DNA of 64,000 bases. Source: Tolypocladium sp. Sup5 PDA-1 (taxonomy: Eukaryota; Ascomycota; Sordariomycetes; Hypocreales; Ophiocordycipitaceae). Position numbers and translations under genes: made by a program. Where the stretch lies: assembly GCA_000750105.3 (NCBI GenBank), contig JPHH03000004.1, forward strand, positions 62,001 to 126,000. Reading direction: 5' to 3'. This document shows positions 32,283 through 44,900 of this stretch, in pieces. The notes under the pieces are model-generated. The model had not been told where the DNA came from, made no database searches, and saw only the letters and a program-made list of their open reading frames with translations. The stretch's first letter is position 1, and each line of letters opens with the position of its first letter.

Positions 32283-35200
32283 ATGAGCAACAAGGTCAAA
32301 GGTTTGGAATTAACAGTTGCGGGTGGTGGATGGCAGTCGTCTTGTAGCAGTATTCCGTCAGTTGTCCTTATGTTGGCCGTTGAGAACAGCAGCCCGATGT
32401 ACCAATCCTTATTCTGTGTAGTGTTTTCATCATGAATCGTTCGCGCCAGTTGTCAACCAGAGGCTTCGTAGCAATGAAATCTATACGGATGCTCGACACG
32501 TGTATACCGAACACGGGCAATCCTAGAGACCTATAGCAATAGCGTGAGGGGTTTCTCCCGAGTACGCCAACGGTGACAGTCCAGCTACCTCTACAGCTCG
32601 CGGCCGAACGGCCCATCACTCACCACTCTCGTGTGCGAGAATATACTCACCAGAGGGGCTTGGCCTCGGGGTTTGACAAATGAGACTATGTCCGGAACAT
32701 GGTGTTGCGAAGCAACTCGAGGAACAAAAGACCTAGTCTTGGAAAGGGAGGGAGCGGCTTGGGCGTGCACCATACCACCAGTGAAGTCAGTTTATCCGTC
32801 AAGCCCAGGCCAAGTCGGCAAGATTCGCCCGAGGGGTTCACGCCAATGGCTGGGCAGGGGGTTTGCTGCCAGGAGGCTGTCCAGCTGCATCTGGGACAGA
32901 CAACCCTGCATTGGTCTTGGGACCAGCAGTCCAGAGGAAGGACCGACTGCAAGCTGGTAGCACGCGTGTGATAGGATACCGTTACCACGGTCTAGTGCGG
33001 TATGATTGGTGATGGAGCCAGCATTGGGTAAAGGCCGAGAACCGTTGCGACCCTTTGTCCCCGCTTGATATGGCATCCAAACGTTCGGCCGGTATCTCTG
33101 AGGGTCGGTGAGGGGAAGGGATGTGCAAGTAGACGATTGTGGATGGCCATGTACATTAGCCATCAAGTAACCTTGAGCCGTGTGTTTCGAAGTCCTTAGT
33201 CTACATGCTTCTGCAAGGAACTTCGTGCGCGAGCGTGGCGAGATGAAGCGATCGGGGATGGTTTTGGGAGGGTGAAGCTGGGAGAAAGCAGGACGCCACC
33301 AGGCCAAGCGCCCGCCATGCAGACTGCTGGACTGCACACCACAGTGGTTACTTGGTAGGGTAGTAAACGGAATAGCTGCCGGGGTACGAGTAAGGGGACT
33401 CGTAATGGCTCAAGTTCCAAGCTCACGTGAGCGGCACTTGCCTGAGCAAAAGGTGACGGGTTGACGGGGTACCTTGGTGTTCGCGAGACTTTGCCAGACC
33501 AACCGAGCGTTCCATTGCAGCAGCATGCAAGGAGAAGGACAGTTCCTCAGCCAGGCGATGGCGCTAAAGCTGCTGGTAGATGAACCTGACGACTCGGTGT
33601 CTGATACACTTCGCACTGGTATGAAGAGCGTTCTGGTAGAGACAAGCAAGAGACGCTGGGCTCCCTGTAGCCATGCGGTGGCGTCGTACCACCATTTCAG
33701 CCAGACACTGGACCAAGATTAGCTCACTGACGGGAGAGAGCGACGGTGTCGAGTGAGTGCGGGAGCGAATTGACTTCGTCGGCTTGAGGCGCCCCCGGAT
33801 GTTACCCCAGAGCGTCTAAATCCTGAACGGCGTTGCATTGGCCGCGTGGTGAGTGCATCTCGATGCCTCCACCCTTGAGGTGTATTTCGTAGTTTGCTGT
33901 TGGATGGTGTGAATGCTTCTGGGTAGCTCGCCCGTGTCTGGCAACTTGGCAACTTGGCCAGATGGAGCAATGATGCTTCAGTGGGGGATTCGCCACTCAG
34001 GAGGACGTTGGTATCGGCGTGTGGGGGAAGTCATGGATGGGGACCTGAGGCAGCAAGGGGACGAGATACATCAGCCGAGCTCTGATGCAGGGAAAGAGCT
34101 CCTCAGCTCCTCAGCTCCTCAGCTCCGTTCTCGTTGCGCGCGAACCAATTCCCAAAGCACCTCAACAACTACAGACTACTCGTAGAGCAAAACGCCAGAT
34201 TAGCCCATAATGATGGATTTGTTGGGCTTTGTGACCTAGGACCTCAGCAAACAAATGAGCCTGACGCATTTGGGACGATTACATCAGGGCGTATTCGTAC
34301 TTGCGGCGCAACATCTTTCTGCACGACATCCTCTCGAATGCCGCCCAATGCTTGTATCTCAGTCATCCCCGGACACGTTCGCGGTAGCCCACCATCGCAT
34401 ATTGCCCATCTGCACTGCAACCCGCTTGTCGTCAGCAGCTGCAGCCCAAGTACTCTATGCAGATAACGGCGCTTGCACGGAGTACTTTGTGGTTCCTTCG
34501 TTCTAGAGCACTCCGTACATACCTCACCTACGAGACACTTGTGCTCCTAAAAATGGAAGAGGCCGCTCAACCAACAGATGCTGCCCAAGGTCGTCCGTCT
34601 CGCACCCGTTTCTGGTGAAGAGCTCCACACAGGACCGGCCTGCGCTCTGGCGGCGTCGCATCGCAACAAGGGTTTCCCAGGCTGTCGCTAAAACCCCATA
34701 CACATCCCTGGACAGCGGTTCATCACTGACTGAGGTGGCGGCGCGCTGTGACGCTGTCGCGTTCGTCTACGAGTACGCGCAGCCAATGCCCCAGGGGTTC
34801 CCCAGGAGTCCAGGACGGACCGACCAGTGTCTGGCCCTGCTGTGGGCGCTAGGCCTCCTGGCGCGGCGTCCAGCCAACACCATCGAACCATCCCCCCACC
34901 ACCACCGTTTGTCCTCCACAGTGTCGTCCCCAAGGCTCCACTGCACCATCGCTGTTCGGGGGAGCGAAGAGAGGAGAGGAGCGCGTGGCTGGCCTGTCCT
35001 GGCTGCCTAGGTGGTCCTTTTGGGGGCCTCTGGTTGGTGTCGCTGGTGTTGTTGGCGTCACTTGTTGCGGACTTTGGTGGCATGGCATGGACGGACCAAC
35101 AGCAGCCTCATGAATCCACGCTTGCCACGCTCCCCATGCCGGCGTTGCTGACGGGCCAGGCCACCTCACTTCTTCCATCCGTATTCTGGCAAATTCCCCT

Positions 35201-35737
35201 TGTTCCGCGCTGGTTCGCCTCCCTCGTCCGTTATATCTCCAGGCCCTCCTCCACCGCTTCATCTTGGCCTCTGACGTCTGTTCCCCATATCGCGGCCACG
35301 AGCACAGGCACTGGCGCGGACCTGCAGTTCCGCTCGCGGCGCTATTACACCCCCATCCTAAGCCACATCTCCCCCCTCGTCCTCCAACACAACGGCTAGT
35401 TGAAGGCGGAGGCGGATTCGACCAGCGGCCAGCCTGCGCCGCGCCCCGTCTCTCGGCGCTCGTCTCCAACCACAGCGCTCTCGCTCTCTTCCATTCTTTC
35501 TCCTCCTCTACTGTTGTTAATTCCCGCTGCTGTCGAGTCTGCCCTGCCTGGCGGTTTTCCTGCGAATGACTTCCCTCGTCCTTTGCCAGCGAATTTGTTG
35601 AGTGGGCGCTGCGCAGCTGTGGCGGCTCAGCGGCTCACCTTGCCTGCCAGCTGAACTGACGTCTCGTCCGCACCTCCCCGGCCGCGAAACGATACCCTTC
35701 CTCTCCCCCCCGAGGACACGCGACCTCCGCCATCATC
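32283..35737. other. 3.45-kb gene-poor interval upstream of the CreB-like gene
   Basis: No gene is supported on either strand. The frames at 32792-33337 (-) and 33474-33722 (+) look random. There is an AGCTCCTC repeat at 34097-34126 and degenerate copies of the ACTCCGTAC motif near 34478 and 34509. The last 700 bp or so is pyrimidine-rich and probably the promoter and 5' leader of the deubiquitinase gene. Confidence 0.5.
34097..34126. repeat. AGCTCCTC short tandem repeat
   Basis: Three 9-bp AGCTCCTC-type units in succession, ending AGCTCCG. Confidence 0.75.
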
Positions 35738-38232
35738 ATGGCCGGCTTCTTGAACAAGATCAAGAGCGCTAGCTCGGTATGTGTTGCGTTGCCTGCCTCC
35801 TCGACACTGTCGCTGGGCTCCTGCGAGCGTTTTGTACCACCCTCCTTGTCCGCTCGTCTGCGTCGCAGCTCGCGCCAAGGCCGTCCGACGCTCCGAAGCT
35901 GACAAGATGCCTCTCCACAGGCCTCAACAAACCAGCCGGCCAAAGATGCGCAGCTGAAGAAGAGGGATGACATCGTCCTCGAGGTAACCCCGCTGGAGAA
36001 GATGCTCCAGAACGCGGGGCCGTTGCGCGAGGACGGGAGCGACAGGTTCTTTGGTTTTGAAAACGTACGTGCCATCCCCAATCATCTTCTCGACCGACTC
36101 CCAGCTAACCTGCTTCGTAGTTTGGAAATACATGGTACAGAAATGCGCCCTCATTAACCAGCGACATTTCAGTGTATTGACATGCCTTTCCTAGCTACTG
36201 CAACTCCATCGTGCAAGCGCTCTTCTACTCCGACCTGTTCCGCGACAACGTCATCAAATACCCCCCGTACTCGCCCTCCGATACCCCCAACGGCACTCGC
36301 CCCAAAGTCAGCGTATCAATTCGACCGCCGATGAATCCGACTCCCACGACGAACCCTCAACAGAAGCAAAAGAACCTCTCAACCTCCCAGGTGATAAAGC
36401 AGAGGCAGGCCATCAGCTCGGGCCAAAATTTACCGGGCCAGACCGGGGTTAAACCCGAAGACAAGCCCGATACTCCCGAGTACAAGAAGAAGCAGGCCAT
36501 GATGAAGGGGCCGATTTTGGAGCTGGCGCAGGAAAATGCCGTGGCGTATGGCATGGACGAATGCACCTTCACCGGGCTCAAGGACATATTTCGGACTCTC
36601 ATCGAAAGTAACACCCGGACGGGTGTCCTCAGCCCGCAGCGGTTTCTAGAGATATTCAAGCGCGACAACGAGCTGTTCCGGAATTCGATGCACCAGGATG
36701 CCCACGAGTTTTACGGCCTCGTGTTAAACGACGTCATCGCCAATGTTGAAGCAAATGCCCGCCGTATCCACGAGCGGGAGGAAGCCAACATACAGAGTGG
36801 TCTTGCGCAGTCGGTCGGAAACGCACTGGGATCCGCATTCGTGAATCATTCGACCGGCTATCGTTCCCCGGGGACCGGATGGGTTCACGACATCTTCGAG
36901 GGTGTCTTGACCTCGGAAACCAAGTGTTTGACATGCGAAACAGGGTCGCAGCGGGATGAGACATTCCTCGACCTCTCCATCGATCTCGAGGAGCACTCCT
37001 CCGTCACGTCATGTCTGCGCAAGTTTTCCGCCGAGGAAATGCTCTGTGAGCGGAACAAGTTCCACTGCGATCACTGCGGCGGGCTTCAAGAGGCCGAAAA
37101 GCGCATGAAGGTCAAGCGGTTACCCAAAGTGCTCACGCTGCACCTGAAGCGATTCAAGTACACGGAAGACTACAGCCGCTTACAAAAGCTCTTCCACCGT
37201 GTTGTGTATCCGTACCATCTACGCATGTTCAACACCACCGAAGACGCGGAAGATCCGGATCGGCTGTACGAGCTGTACGCAGTCGTCGTGCACATTGGTG
37301 GCAATGCCTACCACGGTCACTACGTTTCCATCATCAAGACCAAGGACAGAGGTTGGGTCTTGTTCGACGACGAGATGGTCGAGCCTGTCGACAAGCATTT
37401 CGTGCGCAATTTCTTTGGGGACAAGCCTGGCATGGCTACAGCATACGTTCTCTTTTACCAGGAGACAACTTTTGAGAAGGTCAGGGAGGAGCAGGAGAAG
37501 GAGGGGATGGAGGAAGTCATGTTGGCGACCCAAGCTGCAAACGTAGCACACGAGGACGGTGAGAAAGCCGAAACAGCTCCGTTGAAACGACAGGCCACGC
37601 AGCCGATCCCGCCGACCCCCGAGCAAGACACATTGTCGAGGCTGGCTCACGCCAAAACGGCTCCTGACGTCCCGAGCTCGCCACCGATCGGGGCCACGCC
37701 CACGAGTCCCGTCATGCCTCCCACTTCGGGGCTGATGAGAACAGCTACGACGAAGCAGGACGCAAAGACCAAGGAGGACAAGAAGCGAGAGAAGAAGGAG
37801 CGCGAGGCTGCCGAGAAGGCTGCAAAGCAAGCCGAGAAGGAGAGGGAAAAGCAAGCCAAGGAGGCAGCGAAGGAAGAAGACAAAAAGCGGAGAGAGGATC
37901 AGGTCAAGAGAGTCCAGGCCCGCAGGACCGAGCAAGATGAGCTACAAAAGGTTATTGATGAGAGCAAGAAGACGGCAGCGAAAGAGGACGACGCTAGGAA
38001 GAAGGACAGCAACGGCGGCTCCGGACCGATGGCCGGGATCCTCGACCGGTCCAAGCGGGGGAGCAAGTCCATGTCCAAGAAGAGCTTCAGCTTCTTCCAC
38101 AAGGACAAAGGAAACAGCGATGCCGTTGCGGAGGGGAGCGAGAGTGGCGAAACGCCAGATAAGCCAGAAAAGACCAAGGGCCGTCTCAGCATCGGCCTCG
38201 GGAGGAAGAAGAGCAGCAACATGCTGTCATAG
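35738..38232 (+). CDS. creB: CreB-type ubiquitin C-terminal hydrolase (USP12/46-like)
   Basis: Four exons (35738-35776, 35921-36064, 36121-36134, 36195-38232) give 744 residues. Seen: the Cys box FGNTCYCNSIVQALF with catalytic Cys66; a zinc ribbon formed by CLTC and CDHC; RLPKVLTLHLKRFKY; a His box YHGHYVSI with His441; and GWVLFDDEMVEPV. The C-terminal third holds a long Lys/Glu-rich coiled coil (about 540-660) and a basic tail. Known: Aspergillus CreB is a USP deubiquitinase that works with the WD40 protein CreC in carbon catabolite repression; its yeast relatives are Ubp9 and Ubp13. The introns were placed by the Cys-box alignment. The third exon is only 14 nt long and the Cys codon is split after TG. 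Confidence 0.95.
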
Positions 38233-38898
38233 TGTGTTGGCAGTGACTGACGGGCGTTGTCATGCATGTATGGATGGGGACGGGTGGTCACAAAAGTTGG
38301 GGTGATGGTTTGTTAGGGTGGTTGGGGTTGTGGTGCTTCAACATGTACGATTGATGACGGGATGTATCTTTGCCGGTTTCTTGCGTGCCAGGAGAGCACG
38401 TGGGAGAAGAGCATAGCATCTGAAGCGACCGTTGTTCTGCGTCTGCGGCTGCGATCTTTCGCTATTTACACCCGGCGGGGAGGGCGTTTTGGCGAAGTCG
38501 GGGGGCTTGATGATCACCGTGGCACCGGGCGGATGCCGCGACTGAACGACTTGATGGAGCTAATATATTCATTACTGGGCGTTGCAGCACCAGGGGCTGT
38601 TCTATGTCTGTCTGTTTCGCAAATAGAGTGGCGGCATCATGGCTTGGGCGATGCCGAAAGGCATGGAGCGAGCCATGGCTATATGCTCAGCTCGTATAGA
38701 GCTTGACCTCATTTGCCCCATCTTCTTTATAAATGACCCCGCAAGTTCATATGCCGTGCGATATGTGCCAGCCTTCATGAGGCCACGCGGCACTTTCGCC
38801 GTCCCTGAGAGCCAGAAATCCCAACAACGCCGCGACTCCTTATCTGGGGGTTGCTATGCCGTATTCGCCATCTTTCGTTCGTCCTTGTGCTGGCGCAA
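38233..38898. other. Convergent 3' flanks of the CreB-like and YOS1 genes
   Basis: Nothing beyond 3' flanking sequence is seen. Confidence 0.6.
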
Positions 38899-39310
38899 TC
38901 ACCCAAGTACCAGTTCGTAGAGTATAATGACCGTATTGACGAATATCAAAGGCACTGCATCAGGAACATCGTCGTTAGCCTCGAACGCATTCCTGCAGGC
39001 TCCTCCTGCGCTGACACGTCGCTTTCGTCGGAGACGGAGGGGGGAGGACGTACTGCGCATGATTGTCCGGACACTGGCGATGAGGTGTATGACCTTTGCC
39101 TTTACGCTCGCATCCGCGCCGGCGCCAAAGGCAGGGTCGTACGAGGCAGGGGAGAGGTTTACTGCAGCACAGCGGCGTTAGACACATCGGCGTTCATGTC
39201 GGAGGTCAGGGGAGGGACGCACTGCGCGCGAGGAAGCGGTCTTCGCTGAGGATGGCGACGGAGTTGATGAGGAGGACGGTGATGTAGAAGAAGTTTCCGA
39301 AGAAGAACAT
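38899..39310 (-). CDS. YOS1: Yos1-like ER-Golgi transport protein
   Basis: Three short exons (39223-39310, 39054-39161, 38899-38954, complement) give 83 residues. No single long frame covers the gene. Seen: exon 1 MFFFGNFFYITVLLINSVAI plus LSEDRFLAR; exon 2 INLSPASYDPAFG, then ASVKAKVIHLIASVRTIMR; exon 3 MPLIFVNTVIILYELVLG. There are two hydrophobic segments, one at each end. Known: Yos1 (IER3IP1 in animals) is a small membrane protein in the Yip1-Yif1 complex needed for COPII-dependent ER-to-Golgi transport. Both introns (61 and 99 nt) split a codon after its first base. The length matches the family (about 80-85). It is divergent from ALG12. Confidence 0.93.
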
Positions 39311-39691
39311 GTTGGGCGACAGGGCGTGGGCGGTGGCGAGGCGATGCCAGCTTGCGGTTTGCGACGATGACGAGTTGGAGGAGGACGCCGTGCTGGTTGC
39401 TGGTCCTGGTGCTGGTGTTGGTGGTGGACTTGGGGACAGGTCGCGTGCGGGGGATGGTTGCGCCGATCCGATGGCCGTTAAACCCCCCCGGCACTGGAAG
39501 CTCGTCCCTTGGTGTCAACTTGCACCTCGCAGCTTGATGTCTGTGAGAGCATTCAGTTCCTTATCGACAATTCGATTCTTCTCAGAGGATCCGTCATGTG
39601 TATCATTGTCTGATCCTTGTGTCTTTCTTTTGCAGGTGAACACGACCATTCGACGGCTCTGGCGGTTAAGCCGTCGAGCTCCTCTCACAAC
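39311..39691. other. Bidirectional promoter of YOS1 and ALG12
   Basis: A compact 381-bp region serving two secretory-pathway genes. A clear regulatory motif such as a UPRE was not identified. Confidence 0.6.
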
Positions 39692-41500
39692 ATGGCGCCC
39701 CTCGGTGAGCTTCACACAGTCCTCAAGCCATACATATATGAACAACCACCCTGACGCCTTATAAAAAGACATGCTCCTCAACGCCCTCCTCTTCCTCACC
39801 CCGCTCGTCCACCTGCTCGCCACTCCGCACACGAAAGTCGAGGAGTCCTTCAACCTACAGGCCACGCACGACATCCTCGTCTACGGCACGCCCACGAGCG
39901 CCCCCTCGGCGCGCCTCGCCGCCGCCTACGACCACTTCACCTTCCCGGGGGCCGTGCCGCGCACGTTCCTCGGCGCGGTACTGCTCGCGGGGCTAGGCCA
40001 GCCGCTCGTCTGGCTGGCCGGGTTCCAGCACGCGCAGCTCGTCGTGAGGGCGGTGCTGGGCGCCTTCAACGCGGGCTGTCTGCTCGTGTTTCGCAATGCG
40101 CTGGCCGAGGCGTGCGGGAGGGGCGCAGCGCGGTGGTGGGTTGTGTTGATGGTGAGCCAGTTCCATGTTGCGTATTACGTCTCGAGGACGCTTCCCAACA
40201 TGTTTGCCTTTGGGTTGAGTGAGCCTCATCTGGCCCCTTTTACCCCCGAATCCGTGCCAGCCATTAACAATAGTCAGCTACGCTGGCGCTCGCCTTCCTC
40301 CTCCCCAAGACGGACGAGCGCAAGGCCTTTATTCGCCGCAAGCAAGCCATCGGCCTGCTCGTCCTCGCCACCGCCATCTTCCGCTCCGAGCTGGCCATCC
40401 TCCTGGTCGCCGTCGGCCTCCATCTCCTCCTCACCAATCAGATGACCCTCGGCAGCCTTATCCCGCTTTTTCTGGGAACCTTCATTGTCGCGCTGGCGAT
40501 ATCCGTCCCCGTGGACTCGTACTTTTGGCAGAAGCCCGTGTGGCCGGAGCTCTGGGGCTTCTACTACAACGCCGTGCTGGGCTCGTCGTCCAACTGGGGC
40601 GTCTCGCCGTGGCACTACTACTTTACCTCTGCGCTGCCGCGACTTCTCCTGAACCCCCTATCCATCCCCCTCGTTGCGTTCGCCCTGCTGCAGCCGGGCA
40701 CGTCTCGCCGGGCAAGGGGCATGGTCATCCCGAGCCTCCTCTACATCGCCATCTACTCCCTACAACCGCACAAGGAGGCGCGCTTCATCTTCTACGCCGT
40801 CCCGCCACTGACCGGCGCCGCTGCCCTCGGCGCAAACTTCGTCTCTACTCGCCAATCCAAGTCCATGCTCTACGGCCTCGCCACGTTAGTCCTGGTGCTC
40901 TCCGTCCTGGCCTCCTTTGCCGGCAGCATGGGCATGCTGCTCCTCTCCTCGCTCAACTACCCCGGCGGCGACGCTCTCACCCAGCTCTACGCCATCGCCC
41001 ACACCGACAGCTCATCGCCCACCACTGTCACCGTCCACGCCGACGTCCTGACCTGCATGACGGGCCTCACGCTCTTCGGTCAGAACCACGCCGGTCTACC
41101 CCTAGCTCTTGAACAACACACGGTACCCACAGCAGGCCTCGTGACGACGCCTGTCTTCTTGTTCGATAAGACGGAAGACAGCCCCGAGCTCAAGTGGCCC
41201 AGCTTCTGGAGGAAGATGGACTACGCGCTGATGGAGGACGCGACCCTCGCGCTGGGTAACTGGAAGACTGTAGGCGTGGTGCACGGGTACGATGGGATCG
41301 AGGTGCTCAAGCCGGGCGCCGAAGAAGCAGACCCCGAGGCCAATCGCCAGAGGCATAGAGTCCTTGGCCTCGGCGCCAGCGTGGCAAAGGCTAGAAACGC
41401 AGTTCGGAAGCTGACGGGTGGATGGTGGGTTGGTCCGCGGATGTCACCGCGCATTCACATCATGAAGCGGGTAAAGGACGTTCAGTACGCCACCGCATAA
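39692..41500 (+). CDS. ALG12: Alg12, dolichyl-P-mannose:Man7 alpha-1,6-mannosyltransferase
   Basis: Preferred exons are 39692-39704, 39769-40218 and 40278-41500, giving 561 residues starting MAPLDMLLNALLF. If the 13-nt first exon is wrong, translation starts at 39771 (556 residues). Seen: the GT22 N-terminal luminal motif HTKVEESFNLQATHDIL, many membrane helices, SRTLPNMFAFGL joined to TTLALAFLLP across intron 2, IFRSELAILL, and the GT22 signature HKEARFIFY. Known: Alg12 adds the eighth mannose (alpha-1,6) to the lipid-linked oligosaccharide in the ER lumen, using dolichyl-phosphate mannose, before transfer to protein. For intron 2 the second of two nearby AGs (at 40277) was used, because it gives the family sequence. 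Confidence 0.92.
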
Positions 41501-41964
41501 TAGGCATGTAGCGCAATCACAAGAAAAATAAATCACGTAAATCCACAGGTCCCCTTTGATTCAAGCACGCCAGCCACAAGCAACTAACAAAAACTACCAC
41601 ATAACAAGATAACTCGGCCCATGGGACCAACACGCACCCGCCTCCCCAAAACGCCAAGTCGTTAATAAACCGCCCCCGCGGAGCGCTTCCGCATAAAAAC
41701 GAAGTTCATGCTTGCTTTCCAAAAAAATTTGAAGATGGGACACGGCCATATATATTCCCCTCCACGGAAGACGATAGATGCAAAATTCGACGACGTCCCC
41801 TCAGCCTCAGGGGGGAGGCTGACTACCCATATATGGGGTCTCTGTACGGCGTTTGTGCCTGACCTGAATCGATGCAGTTGGTCGCTCCGATCGTGTCGCG
41901 TAAAAGGGGTATTGCAAGCTTGCGAGTTCGGCCATCGACCACGAGGGCGTGAAAGGTAGACAGC
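41501..41964. other. Convergent 3' flanks of ALG12 and adenylate cyclase
   Basis: AT-richer than the genes; no additional signal seen. Confidence 0.6.
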
Positions 41965-44900
41965 TCAACCTTGCTCCGTGTCGCTCCCCACTTCCTCGGA
42001 ATTATCCTCATCGCCATCCTCCTCTTCGCTGTCGCTTTCCTCTTCTTCTTCCTCTTCTTCGTCGTCCGCCACCTCGTCCTCAGGTTCGGGAAGGGCGCCG
42101 TATCTCTGCTTGTATTGCTCCAACTCCTTCTTCTGCGAAATGAAAAAGTCTAGCACCATCGCCATTGGCCCCCGCAGGTCGTTGAGCTCGCGAAGGACGC
42201 CTCCGCCCATGGCGAGGTGGCGCATGGCAAGAGTCGAGACACAAGTCTAGCAAAGTTAGTGGACGGTGCGTACAATAAGGGGGGGGCGATAACTCACCTC
42301 TATCCTGCTTACTTGGTGTTCCATAAAGTTGATCAAGAACCGCTCCGTGACTTCGCCGCCCCTGGCCTTAATGCGCTCCAGAAGCTCCGTCTCCGGCGGC
42401 TGCAGCCCAGGACCCCTGATTTCCTCCAAGGTGCTGCACAGCATCTCGAGGCGCAGGCTGACCTTCCACAGCGCCCAGATGGTCTCGGGGTCAAAGGACA
42501 ACTCCGCACCGGGTGCAAGGATCACCGGCTTGTCGGTGAGTTCGTCACGCCGCTCATGCTGCTGATGGTGGTCGATGCGGCCGGCTAGGGCATGCGGATA
42601 CAGCGAGTATACCACTTCCGGATTTTCGAGGCCTTTGAGCTTCTTTTCTCCCATCTCCTTCACCTCGAAACCCTGAGAAGTGAGCGATCTCAGGTCCTTC
42701 CTGATCGCCGTAGCATACGACTCGTCCTCGAAAGCCTCATCAGATCCGGCCGAGCTGTTCCGCTCAGTGTCTTGGTAGTTCTCCAAACACCGTTGGATTT
42801 CGGAAATAAAGTCCGACGACACCGTGATTTGGCCACCGTCGGCCACGGCCGAAATTCGTGATGCCTTGTTGACCATGGGTCCAAAGTAATCCATGCGGCG
42901 TGTGACCGGATCCGTCTCGCTCACACAGTCTCCGAAATGGATACCCATTCGCACAGACAAACCCTTGAATACTAGGCTGTTATCCTTGTCGTAGATGGGT
43001 TGGCCAGACATTGAGTTGAGGATTTCCGATGGCCAGCTCACATCCAACAGTTGCAGCTGGACAGCGAAACACCAAAGCAGGGCAGACGTAGCCGTGGGGA
43101 ACGACACCATGAATGCATCGCCTTCAGTCTTGACCTCGTAACCTCCAATACGTCGGAGCTGCCGCCGCATCGCCTCGTTGTGGAGCTTGATAGCTGATCT
43201 CATCGCACTCGGATACATCTCCCACAACGTGGTGGAGTTCTTGATGTCGGTAAACACAATGGAGACGTTTCTTGTTGGTGCTGGGATTTCGGCTTCGAGA
43301 CGATTAAGTGACGAATCCAACACGTCTCCCTTGGCCTTGCGGCCCCTTCTCGTGGAAAGGACCTGAGCCTCGTCAGGTACTCCAGAGGGGTACAGAGACA
43401 TGCTCGTGCCGCGATGCAGCCGCGATCTCTCGACTCTTCTCTTCAAGTCCGCGACACTAATCATCATGACCATAATTTTGCCCGAAGCACCATATGCCAT
43501 TGCCAGATCTCGGAGCTTCTGCGCAGCGCGCATGAGGTCTTGACGCTCCGCTCTAGCAATGTCGGTAATCAAGCCGGGAGATAGATACTCCCAGAGCTCG
43601 CTGGTGGCCAAGAGGATGATGTCGTCGTGCTCCTTGATAGTCATGTTGCTGACATATGGCGCGGCTTGAACAGCTGGCATGAGGTCGACATACCCAAATG
43701 CCCTCGATACCTGGAGCAGGTCATTCAGTCGACCGTTGCGAGATACCCATCCACCCGCTTCACGAATTCTAGATCGCTCAAAAGGCTCGGCGGGGTCATG
43801 TTTTCGTGTCAGCATTTGGTGCTTGCCGTCCGTCTGTATGACCATGGCCTGCGCATCACCGACGTTGCCGACATAGAGTTCGGTGCCTTGGAGGTAGACG
43901 ACGGTTGCCACGCCGCCAGAGTTCAGATCCTCTTTACTCAGAACAACCGGTTGCGCCGATCCCCTATGCGTCGTCTTAGGCCGCTCTTCTGTGTGTTGGA
44001 CGGCAATCGTAACAAGGTCCTTGTTCAATGACAGGAATGCTCTCCGAAGGGCGTCGACGGGCGTCTCGTTCTGGCGAGTCTTGAGCCCTTTCAGTTCCAT
44101 GGCAAAGATGTGTCCAAAGTTCTCATGCAGGTACTTGGCAATCTTCGACCCACCACTGGACAGTGCTTGGCCATCGAAAAGCCCCAGAAGCATCTCCGTC
44201 TCGGATGAGTTAAACCGAGGCACGACCAAATCGACAGTCGACAAGTGCTCATTCTTACCGAGCGTGTCAGCCATGCCGTAGGGCAAGTGGCCTGCCAAAG
44301 AGCCAGACGTCCGAACACGCTTATCTTCGCTCTGGTCCGGGATGCTGGGCTGTGTCAACGTGACGTCCATCAACCCGAGTATCCTCAAGTTCACCAAACG
44401 GTTGAAGTCGGTGTATTGTTCTCGGTTTACGGCGCCCGGGCCGTCCGGACCGCCCCATGCAGTCTGTTTGATTTCCAGCCGCTTGTTGCCAGACAAGTTG
44501 AGATACCGCAGGTTTGGATTGAGGTTCCAGTTCCAGTCGTATGGGACGTTTGAAATGTTGTACTTCAGGTAGTTGTTTCCGCAGTCGAGCACGGCAAGCT
44601 TCTTTGCTCTCGATATATCTGCCGGCAAGTTTGTGAACTTGTTGCCGTTGATGTATAGAACCTGGAGAGGACTGGACTCTTCCAGGTCATCGGCAGGGAT
44701 GGACGTCAGGCCGTTGCCTGACAGATACAACTCGACAAGTTGCGGCCAGCTTTTGATCGATCTCTGAGGCATGTCGCTAATCTCGTCATTGTACGACAGG
44801 TTCAAAACCCGAAGCTCGGAAAGGAGGGTGATCTGGTCAAACACGTCGTCGTCCAATCGATTGTCCGCAAGATAGAGGTTTCGCAAGGACCCCGCAAACG

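Noticed and set aside
40219..41112. 297-codon + strand frame inside ALG12
   Set aside because: A shifted-frame shadow, rich in Arg/Pro/His, of the clearly conserved ALG12 exon.
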